Assembly: GCF_018446385.1 (NCBI RefSeq)
Contig: NC_056003.1
Span: 21,697,198-21,761,197, forward strand
DNA length: 64,000 bases
Reading direction: 5' to 3'
Source of the DNA: Zingiber officinale
Lineage: Eukaryota; Streptophyta; Magnoliopsida; Zingiberales; Zingiberaceae
This document shows, piece by piece, positions 1-12,600 of this stretch (the first letter of the stretch is position 1; every line of letters starts with the position of its first letter). Under the pieces are notes generated by a model. It was not told the DNA's origin. It made no database searches and worked only from the letters and a program-made list of their open reading frames with translations. The translations under genes and the position numbers were made by a program.

Positions 1-1435
1 AAATCGAGTGAACCAACTCTAACACTTCTTCGGCTCTATACCCCTGGCCTTGAACGGCCTCTTGGTCATTTTACCTTCTAAGCAAGATTCACAAGTTGGA
101 AAATTTTTCAACTCTAATGAACTTAAAAGTCCATCGGCTATAAGCCTCGAATCCTACTTAAGTTAATATGACCAAGCCTTAGATGCCAAAGATATGCTTG
201 ATTCATTTCGAAGGTTCTTTTCTCTTATTAGAATTAGAAGATGAATTATAAATTTCCATGTTTTGCTTTGTGGAAGAATTTGGATTTAAAATATACAAAT
301 TGCCAACTAATGCACCGGAACGGATAATCACTTTATTTCTTTTAATAACTACATCATTATCGAAAGAAACCGAATATCCATCTAAAACAGGTTTAGAAAC
401 CGAAATTAAATTCTTTCTAAAACTGGTACATAAAGACAATTTCTTAAACCAAATTTCTATTTCTACTAAAAGATAAGTAGACGCCTCCCACTGCAACACC
501 GCCACCTTAGTAGCATTGCCCATGTAGATGAATCTCCCTTTAATAGTCGGGTTTCCTGGAACCCCGCAAGGAATTGCAGACATGATCAAGGGCTCCCGTA
601 TCACACCAGGTTGTGGTAGATAACACCGCTAAACATGTTTCAACAACTAGAGTATGAGATATACCTTTGTTTTGGTTCTTACGAGGACAGCCCGCCTTCG
701 CCTGCTTATAGATGAAGCACTTGCCCTTCTGCTTCTTCATTCCAACTTTAAATCCCGTACACTGAGATTTATTCACTTTCTTTGAACCATTTTGTTTCTT
801 CTTCTTCTTACCTTCGGTTTAGAAGTAGAACCATTTTCAACATAGTGAATTTGAGCATTGTGACGAAATAACCCTTCTGCTGCTTGATGTCAGTAGTTCC
901 CCTAATGAATAAATCCTTTTATTCATATTATAGTTCAGTGAACCGCTCAAACTTCTAGGTAGGGTTTGGAGGATCATATCGATCCGGGTTTCCCATCAAT
1001 TTCTCCTCCAAGGATCTCTATTTCGTCGTTCAGATAAGCCATCATGTTTAGGATATGATCCTCACAGGAGTACCCTCTCGCATGGTGGTCCATTATCTTT
1101 CTCATAGCTTCTTGTCTAGAAGCCCTATCCTCGATGACCAAAGAGTTCCTTGAGATTGTTCATAATATCATAAGTCGTTGGTAAATCTTTATGTTGATGT
1201 TGCAATACATTTGACATTGAAGCTAAAATGTAACACCGCCATCTCATCTGCTTTTACCCATTTCCTATGATATTCAATCTCCTCTGGGTAGATTCACCAT
1301 GCATCAGGCAATGCTCAACAAGATAAATTTATAGCTTTCAAAGAAGAACAATGTCCGTGTTTCTTTTCCAATCTATGTAATTTGGTCCAATAAGTCTATT
1401 TTGTTGAAGTATGATGGACATAGGTTGAAAGTCAT
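1..1435 (-). pseudogene. copia gag-protease-integrase fragment, decayed
   Basis: This is decayed gag-pol coding sequence on the minus strand. Gag starts at the ATG at 1435-1433 and runs to about 780 through several frame changes. A degenerate CCHC zinc knuckle (CFIYK...GCPRK) lies near 690-740. The aspartic protease motif follows as a damaged DTG (CDTGALDHVC) near 600-640. The protease body, recognisable by RKNLISVSK, fills about 250-600. Positions 1-200 hold the GAG-pre-integrase region with its C-x2-C pair (CESCLEGK on the reverse complement). Frameshifts and stops separate every block, so no functional product is expected. Integrase, RT and RNase H would lie to the left of the window. Confidence 0.85.
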
Positions 1436-2521
1436 CCTAAGAATCACAAATAACTTTTGGTCGAACTCTAAATTTAGAATAATATTGATTCCTCAAACAA
1501 TACTATTTTAAATTAACCAACACCTTAAAACACCGTGAATTTTGTATGCCACGTTAGTGTGGACGTATACTCAACATTCGTAAAAGGAGGGTTTTAACCC
1601 ATTAATTTTATTATCTTGTCAACCTAACTTTTGACAAATAAAATTAATAGTTGGTATTATTTGGTCACACAAATAATAGCAATGACTCTCCGGGGAGGAT
1701 ACTATTAGATGTGTCTAAGTGTACACCATTACTTGACACTAAGTCCATTAATAAGATTATGCCCTTTCCGTTGGGGAAGATCACACGCTCTTAATTAACT
1801 TCCTATAGTCATCCAAAATGGAAGTCTGTTCTAGTGATCCGCAAACAAGCTCATCCGCTATGGAGGAAGGCACTCGAGCCAACGCGCAAGCTTGTTTGCA
1901 TCACTTACAAACCAAGAATGGAGACCATGGGATTTACTTAAAATCCCTCTCCCACTTAGTTATTTATAAATGAGGAATTTTAACTATGCTAGCCTACTAA
2001 ACTTGTAACTAACATGCACACACAGGACAATATAAAAGCAATAAATAGAAAATCTAATTTTCAACTATTATGGCTTTTATCTTTAATTGTCCTCCGTGTT
2101 GTCATCCCAAGTGCCGCCATATTTGGCCACCGCCACGGGTCTCTCTGTCGCATCCATCTTGCTCCGAGTTCCGCTGCCTCGTCCTTAGAAGGTTCCACGC
2201 TTGCAAGATTCGATCCATGACATAAATAGAATTTTACATTTGATCCTATATTCCATAAAAGGAATGTATATGTATCTAGATCAAAATCAAATCCTAATAA
2301 AACTAAATACGGCTCCTGCCGGATTTTAATACAATCATGCACACACATATAAATTGCCCTTGACATGTCCAAGGGTCCAATCACACACATAATTAACTAA
2401 AAGCCATAATAGTTGGATCCTGCATCCACAAAGTTAGCACATCCTACTATTATCCCGCCTAAATTATGTATGACATGTGCATAATTAAACTAAATACCAA
2501 ATACACAGAGGCAAAACCCTA

Positions 2522-2533
2522 GCTCTGATACCA
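2522..2533 (-). other. Primer-binding site (initiator tRNA-Met)
   Basis: On the minus strand this reads TGGTATCAGAGC, complementary to the 3' end of plant initiator tRNA-Met. It lies 2 bases inside the LTR edge. It primes minus-strand DNA synthesis in copia elements. Confidence 0.9.
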
Positions 2534-2535
2534 AT

Positions 2536-4893
2536 TGTTGGTTGCTACTCGGAAAGCCTATAGGTTCCACTGCATAAAAATTTTGTACAAAGGTCCGAAC
2601 CTTTTCCTAGCTACCATGTGTTCTTTTAAATTAAATTTTGGATCTCTGCGGAACTTAACACGCTTGATCCAAAACTTAATCTATTTGTTCTTTAGGTTTT
2701 GACTTGGATCTCGGAACTTAACACGCTCGACCCAAGTCTCCTTGTTATTAATTCCATTAAATATCAATTTCCATAAAAGGTTCCCAGACGACGCATGGCA
2801 GGCACATGGCCTTCTTGGATATGGGAGCAACCACCACCGACTAGACAAAACCTTTAATAGAAAGCTAATATTTAATTTCCTAAAATAACTTTAGGTTAAC
2901 CAAAGAGAACAATCAAATCACAAGGAAAAGAAAGAAACAAAAGAACACAACTTCGAAAACCATATTCGAAATACTAGAACGTAAGCCTCTTGTATTTGGT
3001 ATTATTTCCATAAATAACTAGCATGATGCGGAAATAGAAATTACTAGTTATACCTTGTAGAAAACCTCTTGATCTTCTACCGTATTCCTTCTAACCTCGG
3101 ACGCTGTGTGGGCAACGATCTTCCAAGATGAGAAACCACCAACCACCTTCTTCTCCTCCAAGCAAGGTTCGGCCACAAAGGAAACTTCACCAAGGAGGAA
3201 AAACAAAATACTAACCAAGCTCCAAGAGATGCTAGCTTTCTCTCTTCTTCTTCTTCTTCTCCAAGTAGTATCCGCCACCACAAGAACTCCAAGGGAGAGG
3301 GAGAGGTTCGGCCACCACAAGAGGAAGAGAGGGAGAGGTTGGCCGGCCACACCAAGGAAAAGAGAGAGAAAACAATAGAGGTTGTGTCTTGTGAAGGCAC
3401 CTCACCCCTTCTTTTATATTCCTTGGCCTAGGAAAATTAGGAAATAAATTTTCCTTAATTTCCTTGACATGATTTAATTGAGAGAAATAAAATAAAATTT
3501 CCCAATTAATTTGTGATGGCCGGCCACATCATTAGAAGGCAAATAGGACAAGTTTCAATCAACAATTAAAACTTCCTAATTTGTTTCCGGAAATTTTAAA
3601 AATAAAATTTCTCTTTAAAATCTCTTCATGGTTAATAAAAGGAATATCTATAATTTTAATTTTATTAACATGTGAATAATTTTAAAGAGAAAATAAAACA
3701 TCTCTCCAATCTACAAATAAGGAAAGAGATCTAATCTCTTTCTTTAATCTTTGTAGATCTTTTATAAGAGAGATATTTTAATTTTAATTCTCTTTAAAAT
3801 ATATCTTCCACATAATAATAAAAATTAAAATTAAATTTCTTTTTATTTTTATTTGGCGGCCCTACTAGCTTGGGTTCAAGCTAGGGCCGGCCACCCAACC
3901 TAGGCCGGCCCTAGCTTGATTCCCAAGCTAGCTTGGCCGGCCCCCTTGGGTGGGTGTAGAAGGTGGGTATAGGTGGGTATAGTACTCTATAAATAAGAGG
4001 CTACGATAGGGACCGAGAGGAGGAATTGGTTTTGGTCTCCGATAAAATTAGCATCCCGTGTTCGCCAACACACAAGTTAATTTTATCAATGATAATTCAT
4101 TCCACTAGAGAACTATCATTGAACTACCGCACCAATCCCAAATTATATTTTTGGGCTCCTTCTTATTATGAGTGTGTTAGTCTCCCTGTGTTTAAGATAT
4201 CGAATGTCCACTAATTAAGTGAGTTACTGACAACTCATTTAATTAATATCTAAGTCCAAGAGTAGTACCACTCAACCTTATTATCATGTCGGACTAAGTC
4301 CACCTGCAGGGTTTAACATGACAATCTTTATGAGCTCCTCTTGAGGACATTATCAACCTAGTATCACTAGGACACAGTTTTCTTCTATAATCAACAACAC
4401 ACACTATGAGTGATACCATTTCCCAATTTATCGGGTTTATTGATTCATCGAACTAAATCTCACCCATTGATAAATTAAAGAAATAAATATCAAACATATG
4501 TGCTTGTTATTATATTAGGATTAAGAGCACACACTTCCATAATAACTGAGGTCTTTGTTCCTTTATAAAGTCAGTATAAAAGGAACGACCTCAAATGGTC
4601 CTACTCAATACACTCTGAGTGTACTAGTGTAATTATATAGTCAAGATAAACTAATACCTAATTACACTACGACTTTCTAATGGTTTGTTCCTTTCCATTC
4701 TGGTCGTGAGCTACTGTTTATAATTTATAAGGTACCGATAACATCATCTTCTGTATGTGACACCACATACTATGTTATCTACAATATAAATTAAATGAAC
4801 AACTACAAACAAATGTAGATAATTAGACCAAATGTGATTCTTTATTCATAATGAATGTTTACAAAGCTTAGGCTCTCAGTATACACTCCAACA
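2536..4893 (-). repeat. 5' LTR of minus-strand copia element (2358 bp)
   Basis: This is a 2.36-kb LTR with TGTTGG...CCAACA termini, read on the minus strand. It is clearly homologous in blocks to the plus-strand LTRs at 5517-7727 and 12819-15029. Shared parts include the U3 start, two hairpins (4087-4121 and about 4208-4246), a TATA box around 3989-3996 (TTATTTATAG on the minus strand) and the last part before the primer site. It is divergent enough to be another subfamily. The 3048-3400 part is a GA/TC-rich leader whose open frames show no codon structure. Confidence 0.9.
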
Positions 4894-5516
4894 CATACTA
4901 AGCAGATATCAAAGTAACCCAGGACAAGGACATTGGACTGCCGTAAAGCATATATTGAAGTACCTAAAAAGGACTAGAGATTATATTATAGTTTACCAGG
5001 TAGATGATTTGATCCCTGTGGGTTACACGGATTTAGACTTCCAATCAGATAGGGACAATAGTAAGTCGAACTCAGGGTATGTGTTTACTTTGGGAGGTGG
5101 AGCCATAGCATGGAGGAGTGTTAAGCAGAAATGTGTTTCGGACTCCACCATGAAAGCTGAGTATGTGGCAGCCTCTCAGGCAACCAAAAAAATTGTATGA
5201 CTCAGAAACTTCTTGATGGACTTAGATGTGATTCCTGGTTTACCCAAAATTATCACAATTTATTGTGATAATAGTGGTGCAGTAGTAAACTCGAAGGAAC
5301 CACGAGCCCATAAGGCAAGTAAACACATTGAGTGCAAGTACCACCTGATACGAGACATCGTAAAGTGAGGAGAAGTTGTTGTCACCAAGATTACATCAGA
5401 AGATAACCTGGCAGATCCTTTCATTAAGACCCTTCTGGTGAGAGCTTTTGATGGGCATGTTGAGGGGATGGGGATCAAATGTATGGCAGCATAGTCTTTT
5501 AGTATAAGTGGGAGAT
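4894..5516 (+). pseudogene. copia RT/RNase H tail, interrupted upstream
   Basis: This is the last part of a plus-strand copia pol. It covers the end of RT and RNase H (GYTDLDFQSD, then STMKAEYVAAS at about 5140-5175), plus the terminal ADPF and EGMGIK region. It begins abruptly where the minus-strand LTR ends. It closely matches 12190-12818 of the next element apart from a 6-bp duplication near 4925 (AAGGAC). In-frame stops are present at about 5198 and 5367. It ends in a polypurine tract (AGTGGGAGA) directly before the LTR at 5517. The rest of this element must lie left of the window. Confidence 0.85.
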
Positions 5517-7727
5517 TGTTAAAATGTATACTAAAAGCCTAGCTTTTTGTATAAACATTTATTTTGAAATGAGAATCACATTGGTCAAATGTTTGCATTT
5601 AGTTAAATGCAGTTGTCCATTTAATATATATTGTAGATAATATGGTGTGTGGTGTCACATAGAAGATCATGTTATCAGTTCCTTATAAATTATAAATAGA
5701 AGCTCACAACCAAGATGGATTGGGACAAACCATTAGAATGGTTGTAGTGTAATTTGGTACTAATTTATCTTGACTATAACATTACACTAGTACACTATGT
5801 GTGTATAGAGCAGAATCATTTGAAGTTGTTCCTTTTATACTGACTGCATAAAAGAACAGAGTCTCTGTTATTATGGATGTGCGTACTCTTAATCCAAATA
5901 TAATAATAAGCACATGTACTTAGTATTTATTTCTTTAATTTATCAAATGGTGAGATTTATTCGTTAAATCAATAGGCCCGATAAGTTGAGAAATAATATT
6001 ATTTATATGATGTGTTGTTGATTATAGAAGGAAACTGTGTCCTATTTATTAGGATGATGATGTCCCCTTGAGGAGCTCATAAAGATTGTCATGTAAACCC
6101 TACAGGTGGACTTAGTTCCGACATGACAATGAAGTTGAGTGGTATTACTCTTGGAGCTAGATATTAATTAAGTGAGTTGTCAGTAACTCATTTAATTAAT
6201 GGACATTCGATATCTTAAACATAGGAAGATTAACGCACTCATGATAAGAAGGAGCCCATAATGTAATATGAGATTGGTGCAGTAGTTCAATAATAACTCT
6301 TTAGTGGCATGAGTTATTATTGATGAACTTGAGTTGGGTGTTCAGGTCGAATACAGGAAGCTCAAGCTCATTAGGAGGCCAAAACCAATTCCTCCTCTAG
6401 GTCCCTGTTGTAGCCTCTATGTAAAAAGTCTCGCATCCACCCAAGTTATCTTTATGGTCGGCCACATCCTTGCTTGGTGTCCAAGCAAGGGGCCGACCAC
6501 CCCTTGCTTGGTGCCCAAGCAAGGGGTTGGCCAAGATGAGTTTAAAAGTGGGTTTTGAATTTTTAAAATCTTTCTTTTTGTAGCCATCTACAATGTTTTA
6601 AAAGAGAGATTTTAAATTTAAAAAACTTTTCTTTTTTGAAGTCATCCACATGGTTTTAAAAGAAAGTTTTAAATTTAAAAAAATCTTTCCTTTTGTAGCC
6701 ATTTACAATGGTTTAAAAGAGAGATTTTATTTTTGTTAAAACTTTCCTTTTTTGTAACCATGATTTAAAAGAGAGGTTTTAATTTTAAAAATCTTTCCTT
6801 TTTATAGCCATATGCGATGTTTAAAAGAGGGATTTTTAATTTTAAAACTTTTCTTTTGTAGTCATCCACAATAGGAAATTTAAAAGAGATATTTTAATTA
6901 TTGTTAAAATCTTTCCTTTTTAGCCATTACCAAGGACCATGAAAGGGGATAGATGGTGCCTTAGAGGAAATAATCATCTACACAATTTCTGTTCTTCTTC
7001 TATTCTCCTTGTGGTCGACCCCCTCATATTCTTATTCTCCCCTTGCTTTCTCACCTAAGGCCAGCGACATCAAGAGGCTTCAACCATCTTGTGGCTAGCG
7101 GGTTGCAAGGAAGAAAGAAGAACAAGAGGTGGTGTTCCTAGCTTTGATCCCTTGGTGGCCGAAAGTCTTGGAAGAAAGAAGGACTTGGGTGGTTTTTGCG
7201 TCCTGGTAAATCGTCGCCCACATGATGTCCAAGAGGAGGAGAGGAATACAACAGAAGATCAAGAGGTCTTTAAGCTACAAAGAAAGGTATAACTAGTTAA
7301 TTATTTCCGTTGTGTACTAGTTTATTTTTCCTTTGTATGGATCCTGAAGTACCAACACAAAAGACTAGCGATTTTGTGTTTTGATTGAGGTCTCTGTAAT
7401 TTAACCTAGGGTTTACTGTAAGGAGTTTAAATATTCAATTTCTTTGAAAGACTTTGACTATGAAGTGGTGGATGATCCCATACCCAAGAAGGCTGAGTGT
7501 CTCGCCAACGACCTGGAAGTCAATCCTTGAAATAGATATTTAATCAACTTCTGTAATATGCTTTAACTTCTGATGAACACATGGGTTGAACTTGGATTAA
7601 TAATGTTAAGTTTCATTTGTAATCCAAGTTTAACTTCTGAAAAGCACATGGGTTGCTAGGAAAAGCTCTATGCTTGTACAAATTTTTGTACAAGGAAAAC
7701 AGAACGAAATTCCGAGTAGCGCCAACA
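5517..7727 (+). repeat. Shared LTR (2211 bp)
   Basis: This LTR serves as the 3' LTR of the pol fragment to its left and the 5' LTR of the element to its right. It starts directly after a polypurine tract and ends two bases before the primer site. U3 holds a 12-bp-stem hairpin at 6288-6322 and a weaker dyad at 6163-6200. The TATA position near 6417-6428 reads GTAAAAAG where the partner LTR has GTATAAAG, so this promoter may be weakened. A GT-rich donor-like site (AAAG/GTATAACTAG) sits near 7288. Confidence 0.93.
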
Positions 7728-7729
7728 AT

Positions 7730-7741
7730 TGGTATCAGAGC
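7730..7741 (+). other. Primer-binding site (initiator tRNA-Met)
   Basis: The sequence is TGGTATCAGAGC, two bases past the LTR end. It is complementary to the initiator tRNA-Met 3' end. Confidence 0.92.
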
Positions 7742-8837
7742 TAGTTTTCTGGCTCTATGTGTTTGATTTTCAGTTAAATTATGCACTTTTCATACATAAA
7801 TTTAGGCAGGATAATAGTAGGATGTGCAAATAGATTAACTCTGCGGTTGCAGGGATCCTAGTTCCAACTATTATGACCATATTGTGTTTGTGTGTGATTT
7901 GGACCCTCGGGCATATCGAGAGCATTTTATGTGTGTGCATAATTGTAATTATTAAATATAGCAGGAGCTGTATTAGTTTTAGAATTTTACATTCTGTTCG
8001 ATCTAGATTACATGTGCATTCCCTTGTGGAATATAGGATTGATAAATGTAAAATTTTATTTTTGTCGCGGATCGTATTCTTGCGAGGCGTGGTGCTATTT
8101 GAGGACCAGAGGCACAGCGAAAAAGGAAGCAAGATAGACGCGACGACATGACCCGTTGGCGACGGCTAGGGTTGGTGGCACACGGAGGACAACTATGGAT
8201 GAGACCATAATAGTTAGAAAATTATTTTTCATATTTATTGCCTTTTATGCTGTTTATATGTGCTGTGTGTGTGTGCATATTAAAATTCCTCGTTTTAAAT
8301 AACTAAGTGGGAGAGGAATTATTTAAATTCTATGATCTTCATTACTAGTTTGTAAGTGATGCATTCAAACTTGCACATTGGCTTTGAGTGCCTTCCTCCA
8401 CATCGGATGAGTTTGTTTGCGGATCACTAGATCAAACTCCCTTTATGGATGATTATAGGAAATTATTTAGGTTTGTGTGATCTTCTCCATCTGAAGGGGC
8501 ATAATCCTATTTAATGGACTAAGTATCAAGTAATGGTATACACTTAGGCGCATTTAATAGTATCCTCCCCATCAGAGTCACTGCTATTATTTGTGTGACC
8601 GAAGAAAAATAAACTATTAATTTTATTTGTCATAAAGTTAGGTTGACAAGATAATAAAATTAACGGGTAATACCCCTCTTATAAATGTTTGAATTTGTAT
8701 ACGTCCACACTATCGTGGCATACAAAATTCACAGTGTTTTGAGGTGTTAGTGAATTTAAATGATATTATTTGAGGAATCAATATTATTTTAAATTCTAAA
8801 GTTTTGACCAAATATTTTGTGATTCTTAGGATTTCAA
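7742..8837 (+). other. copia 5' leader, no gene
   Basis: This is the untranslated leader between primer site and gag. It is AT-rich. It shares blocks with the reverse complement of 1436-2521 in the minus-strand element, for example the cytosine-poor stretch before gag. The open frames here (up to 117 codons) overlap each other on both strands, have no homologue I recognise, and are not supported as genes. Confidence 0.75.
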
Positions 8838-9598
8838 ATGGCTTTCAAACCTCTTGCTATTATATTGAAAGAAAACAAACTTACTGGTTCCAATTACATT
8901 GATTGGAAACAAAACTTGGACATTGTCTTAACTGCTGAAGGTTACAAATTTATACTTTTTGAGATCTGTCCAAGCCTGCCTAATAGCGATTCTAGTGAAG
9001 AGGAGATTGAGTATCATAAGAAATGAGTCAGGCAGATGAGATGACACGGTGTTACATTTTGGCTTCTATGTCAAATGTGCTTCAACATCAACATCAGGCC
9101 ATGCCTACCGCTTATGACATGATGCGTAATCTCAAAGAACTCTTCGGACACCAGAATCGGGCTGCTAGGCAGGAGGCTATGAGAAACTTGATGACGACCA
9201 CCATGACTGAGGGAACACCCGTAAGGGATCATATCCTCAAAATGATGGATCTTTTAAATGAGATGGAAGTCCTTGGAGCAGAAATCGATGGGGAAACCCA
9301 GGTCGATATCATTCTCCAAACGCTGCCTAAAAGTTTTGAGCAGTTCTGCCTGAACTACAACATGAACAAAATGGTTTATTCATTGGCAGAACTTCTGACA
9401 GAACTTCAAGCAGCAGAAGGGCTATTTCTTCAAAGTTCTCAAATTCACATTGCTGAAAATGTTTCTACTTCTAAGTCGAAAGGCAGAAAGAAGAAAAAGA
9501 AACAAGTTGGTTTAACAAAGAAAGTGAATCAATCTCTAGGGACTGGGTCGCATGCAGGTGTGAAGAAGCCGAAGGGCAAGTGCTTCACATGCAAGTAG
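8838..9598 (+). pseudogene. copia gag, one frameshift and a premature stop
   Basis: This is the capsid/nucleocapsid region. The ATG at 8838 opens with MAFKPLAIILKENKLTGSNY, the usual copia gag N-terminus with its LTGSNY-x-W motif. A one-base deletion near 9022 moves the frame. The rest (ADEMTRCYILASMSNVLQHQ and on) continues from 9023. The UBN2-type gag core covers about 9040-9440. A lysine-rich stretch precedes a CCHC zinc knuckle (CFTCK...HWKVGC) at about 9583-9630. A TAG at 9596-9598 falls inside the knuckle. The product would package RNA in virus-like particles; this copy cannot make it whole. Confidence 0.9.
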
Positions 9599-9613
9599 TC
9601 TAGACATTGGAAA

Positions 9614-12600
9614 GTGGGCTGTCCTCGCAGAAAGGAGAAGAATAAAGATATATCTTATTCTCTAGTGGTTGAAACATGTTTAGTGGTGTTATCTACCGGT
9701 ACCTGGTGTATAGATACGGGAGCCACTGATCATGTCTGCAATTCATTGCAGGGGTTCCAGGAAACTCGACGACTACATGAAGGGGAGATTACTATCTACA
9801 TGGACAATGCTACAAAAGTGGTGGATGTTGCAGTGGGAGATGTTTATTTATCCTTTGATAGAAATAAAACATTGATTTTGAGAAATTGTCTTTACGTACC
9901 ATATTTTAGAAAGAATTTGATTTCAGTTTCTAAACTATTTATGGATGGATATTATGTTTCTTTTGATGACAAAGTAGTTGTCAAGAAAAATAGGGTAGTT
10001 ATCTATTTTGGTACATTGGTTGGCAATTTGTATACTCTAAATCCAATAACTCCCATGATACAACAAATGGGAATTAATAACACATCTTCTAATTTTAATG
10101 AGAGAAAACAATCTTCGGAAATAAGCCAAACATATCTTTGGCATCTAAGGCTTGGTCATATTAACTTGAGTAGGATTCAAAGGCTAATAGCCGATGGACC
10201 TTTGGTTTCATTAGTGGTGGAAAATTTTTCAACCTGCAAATCTTGTTTGGAAGAAAAAATAACTAAGAGACCTTTTAAGGCCAAGGGATATAGAGCCAAA
10301 GATGTGTTGGAATTGGTTCATTCTGATTTGTGTGGACCTATCACTATCCAGGCAAGAGGCGGTTTTGAATATTTTGTCTATTTTACAAATGACTATTCGA
10401 GATACGAGTACATTTACTTGATGCGCCGTAAGTCTGAATGCTTTGATAAGTTCAAAGAATACAAGGCTGATGTGGAGAAACGTCATGGTAAAAGTATCAA
10501 GACACTACGGTCTGATCGTGGTGGCGAGTACCTCTTAGGAGAGTTTAGGAGTTACTTATCAGAGGCCGAGATTCAATCTCAACCGTCTACACCTGGTACA
10601 CCCCAACGGAATGGTGTGACGGAATGAAGGAATATGACTCTTATGGAAATGGTTAGATCAATGATGAGTTATTCAAAATTACCAAATTCGTTTTGGGGAT
10701 ATGCTCTGGAAATGACAGTGTACATTCTGAACTTGGTACCTTCTAAGTCAGTAACCTCTACTCCTACAGAATTGTGGAATGGGCGTAAGCCTAGTCTGAA
10801 ACATATTCGGATTTGGGGTAGTCCAACACATGTGCTGAATGGAGACGCTGATAAGTTGAAATCACATATAGAAGTTCGCTTGTTTGTGGGTTATCCTAAA
10901 AGAATGAAAGGTGGTTTATTTTATAGTCCTGAAGATCAGAAGGTCATTGTTAGCACCAATGTCCGATTTTTAGAAGAGGACTATGTAATGAACCACAAGC
11001 CCATGAATAAAATTGTTCTTGAGGAAATAAGAGAAGACACGTCTACTTTAGTACCAACGGTACAAGAGGAGATATTACAAGAAACTGTAACACATGTTAC
11101 AAATGATGCACAATTACAAGTAGTGCCTCATCATAGTGGGAGGGTTGTTAGGCAACCTGATATATTCATGTTTTTGGGAGAATCTTCAGACTTGATCCTT
11201 GGTAAATATGAACATGATCCCTGGACATATGATGAAGCACTCCAAGATAAAGATGCAGTATCTTGGCAAAGTGCAATGAACTCTGAAATAGAATCTATGT
11301 ACTCTAATCAGGTCTGGGAGCTTGTAGAGCCACCAAATCATGTAAAAGCCATTGAATGTAAATGAGTCTGTAAAAGAAAAAGAGGAACAGACGAAAAGGT
11401 GGAAACCTTCAAAGCAAGGCTTATTGCAAAAGAGTATACTCAGAAAGAGGGAATCAATTATGAGGAAACCCTTTCATCGATAACCATGCTTAAGTCTATC
11501 CGGATTCTTTTATCTTTTGTCGCTCATATGGATTATGAGATTTGATAAATGGATGTCAAGACAGCTTTTCTTAATGGAAGTCTTGAAGAAAATATCCATA
11601 TGAAGCAACCAGAGGAATTCATTGCGAAGGGCAAAAAGCATCTTGTATGTAAGCTCAATCGGTTTATCTATGGACTGAAGTAAGCTTCGAGATCTTGGAA
11701 CATCCGGTTTAATGAAGTGATCCAGTCTTATGGATTTATTCAGTGTCTGGATGAGTCTTGTGTATACAAGAAGAGTAACGAAAAAGTGATGGTATTTCTT
11801 GTACTATACGTAGATGACATTTTGCTCATTGGCAATAATGTCAAAGTGTTGTCAGACGTAAGGGTATGGTTGTCCAAGCAATTTGATATGAAGGATTTGG
11901 GAGAATGTGGACATATTCTTGAGATTAAAATAATAAGGGATCGCAAGAAAAGAATGTTGTGCTTATCCCAAGCTTCATACATCGATACTATTCTAGCTCA
12001 TTTTAGTATGCAAAACTCCAAGAAAGGTTTTCTACCTTTTTGGCATGGAGTACCTTTATCTAAAGAGATATCTCCTAAAACATCAAAGGAAATAGAGGAC
12101 ATGAAGGTAGTTCGTTATGCTTCGGCTGTAGGAAGCCTAATGTATGCGATGCTATGCACGAGACTGAATATCTGTTTTCCCGTGGGCATGCTTAGCAGAT
12201 ATCAAAGTAACCCAGGACATTGGACTGCCGTAAAGCATATATTAAAGTACCTAAAAAGGACTAGAGATTATATTATAGTTTAACAGACAGATGATTTGCT
12301 CCCTATGGGTTACACGGATTTAGACTTCCAATCAGATAGGGACAATAGTAAGTCGACCTCAGGGTATGTGTTTACTTTGGGAGGTGGAGCCATAGCATGG
12401 AGGAGTGTTAAGCAGAAATGTGTTTCAGACTCCACCATGAAAGCTGAGTATGTGGCAGCCTCTGAGGCAACCAAAAAAGTTGTATGACTCAGAAACTTCT
12501 TGATGATGGACTTAGATGTGATTCCTGATTTACCCAAAATTATCACAATTTATTGTGATAATAGTGGTGCAGTAGTAAACTCGAAGGAACCACAAGCTCA

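Larger units (their letters stand above)
1..4893 (-). mobile_element. Ty1/copia element, 5' part, cut by window edge
   Basis: This is the 5' part of a minus-strand Ty1/copia retrotransposon. Read leftward it runs LTR, primer-binding site, leader, gag, protease, then the GAG-pre-integrase region, where the window ends. The LTR has TG...CA ends. The primer site matches the 3' end of initiator tRNA-Met, as usual for copia. It was inserted into the RT/RNase H tail of a plus-strand copia element, whose sequence resumes at 4894. A 5-bp target duplication beginning CATAC is expected, but its other half lies outside the window. The protein resembles the element at 5517-15029, so it is probably the same Angela/Tork-like lineage. 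The lineage name is tentative. Confidence 0.88.

Noticed and set aside
3048..3400. Overlapping frames of 90-107 codons in the long copia LTR
   Set aside because: They overlap on both strands in GA-rich leader sequence. The matching LTRs do not keep them open.
7779..8151. Opposing 117- and 92-codon frames in the copia leader
   Set aside because: Mutually overlapping frames between primer site and gag without homologues. The leader is normally untranslated.
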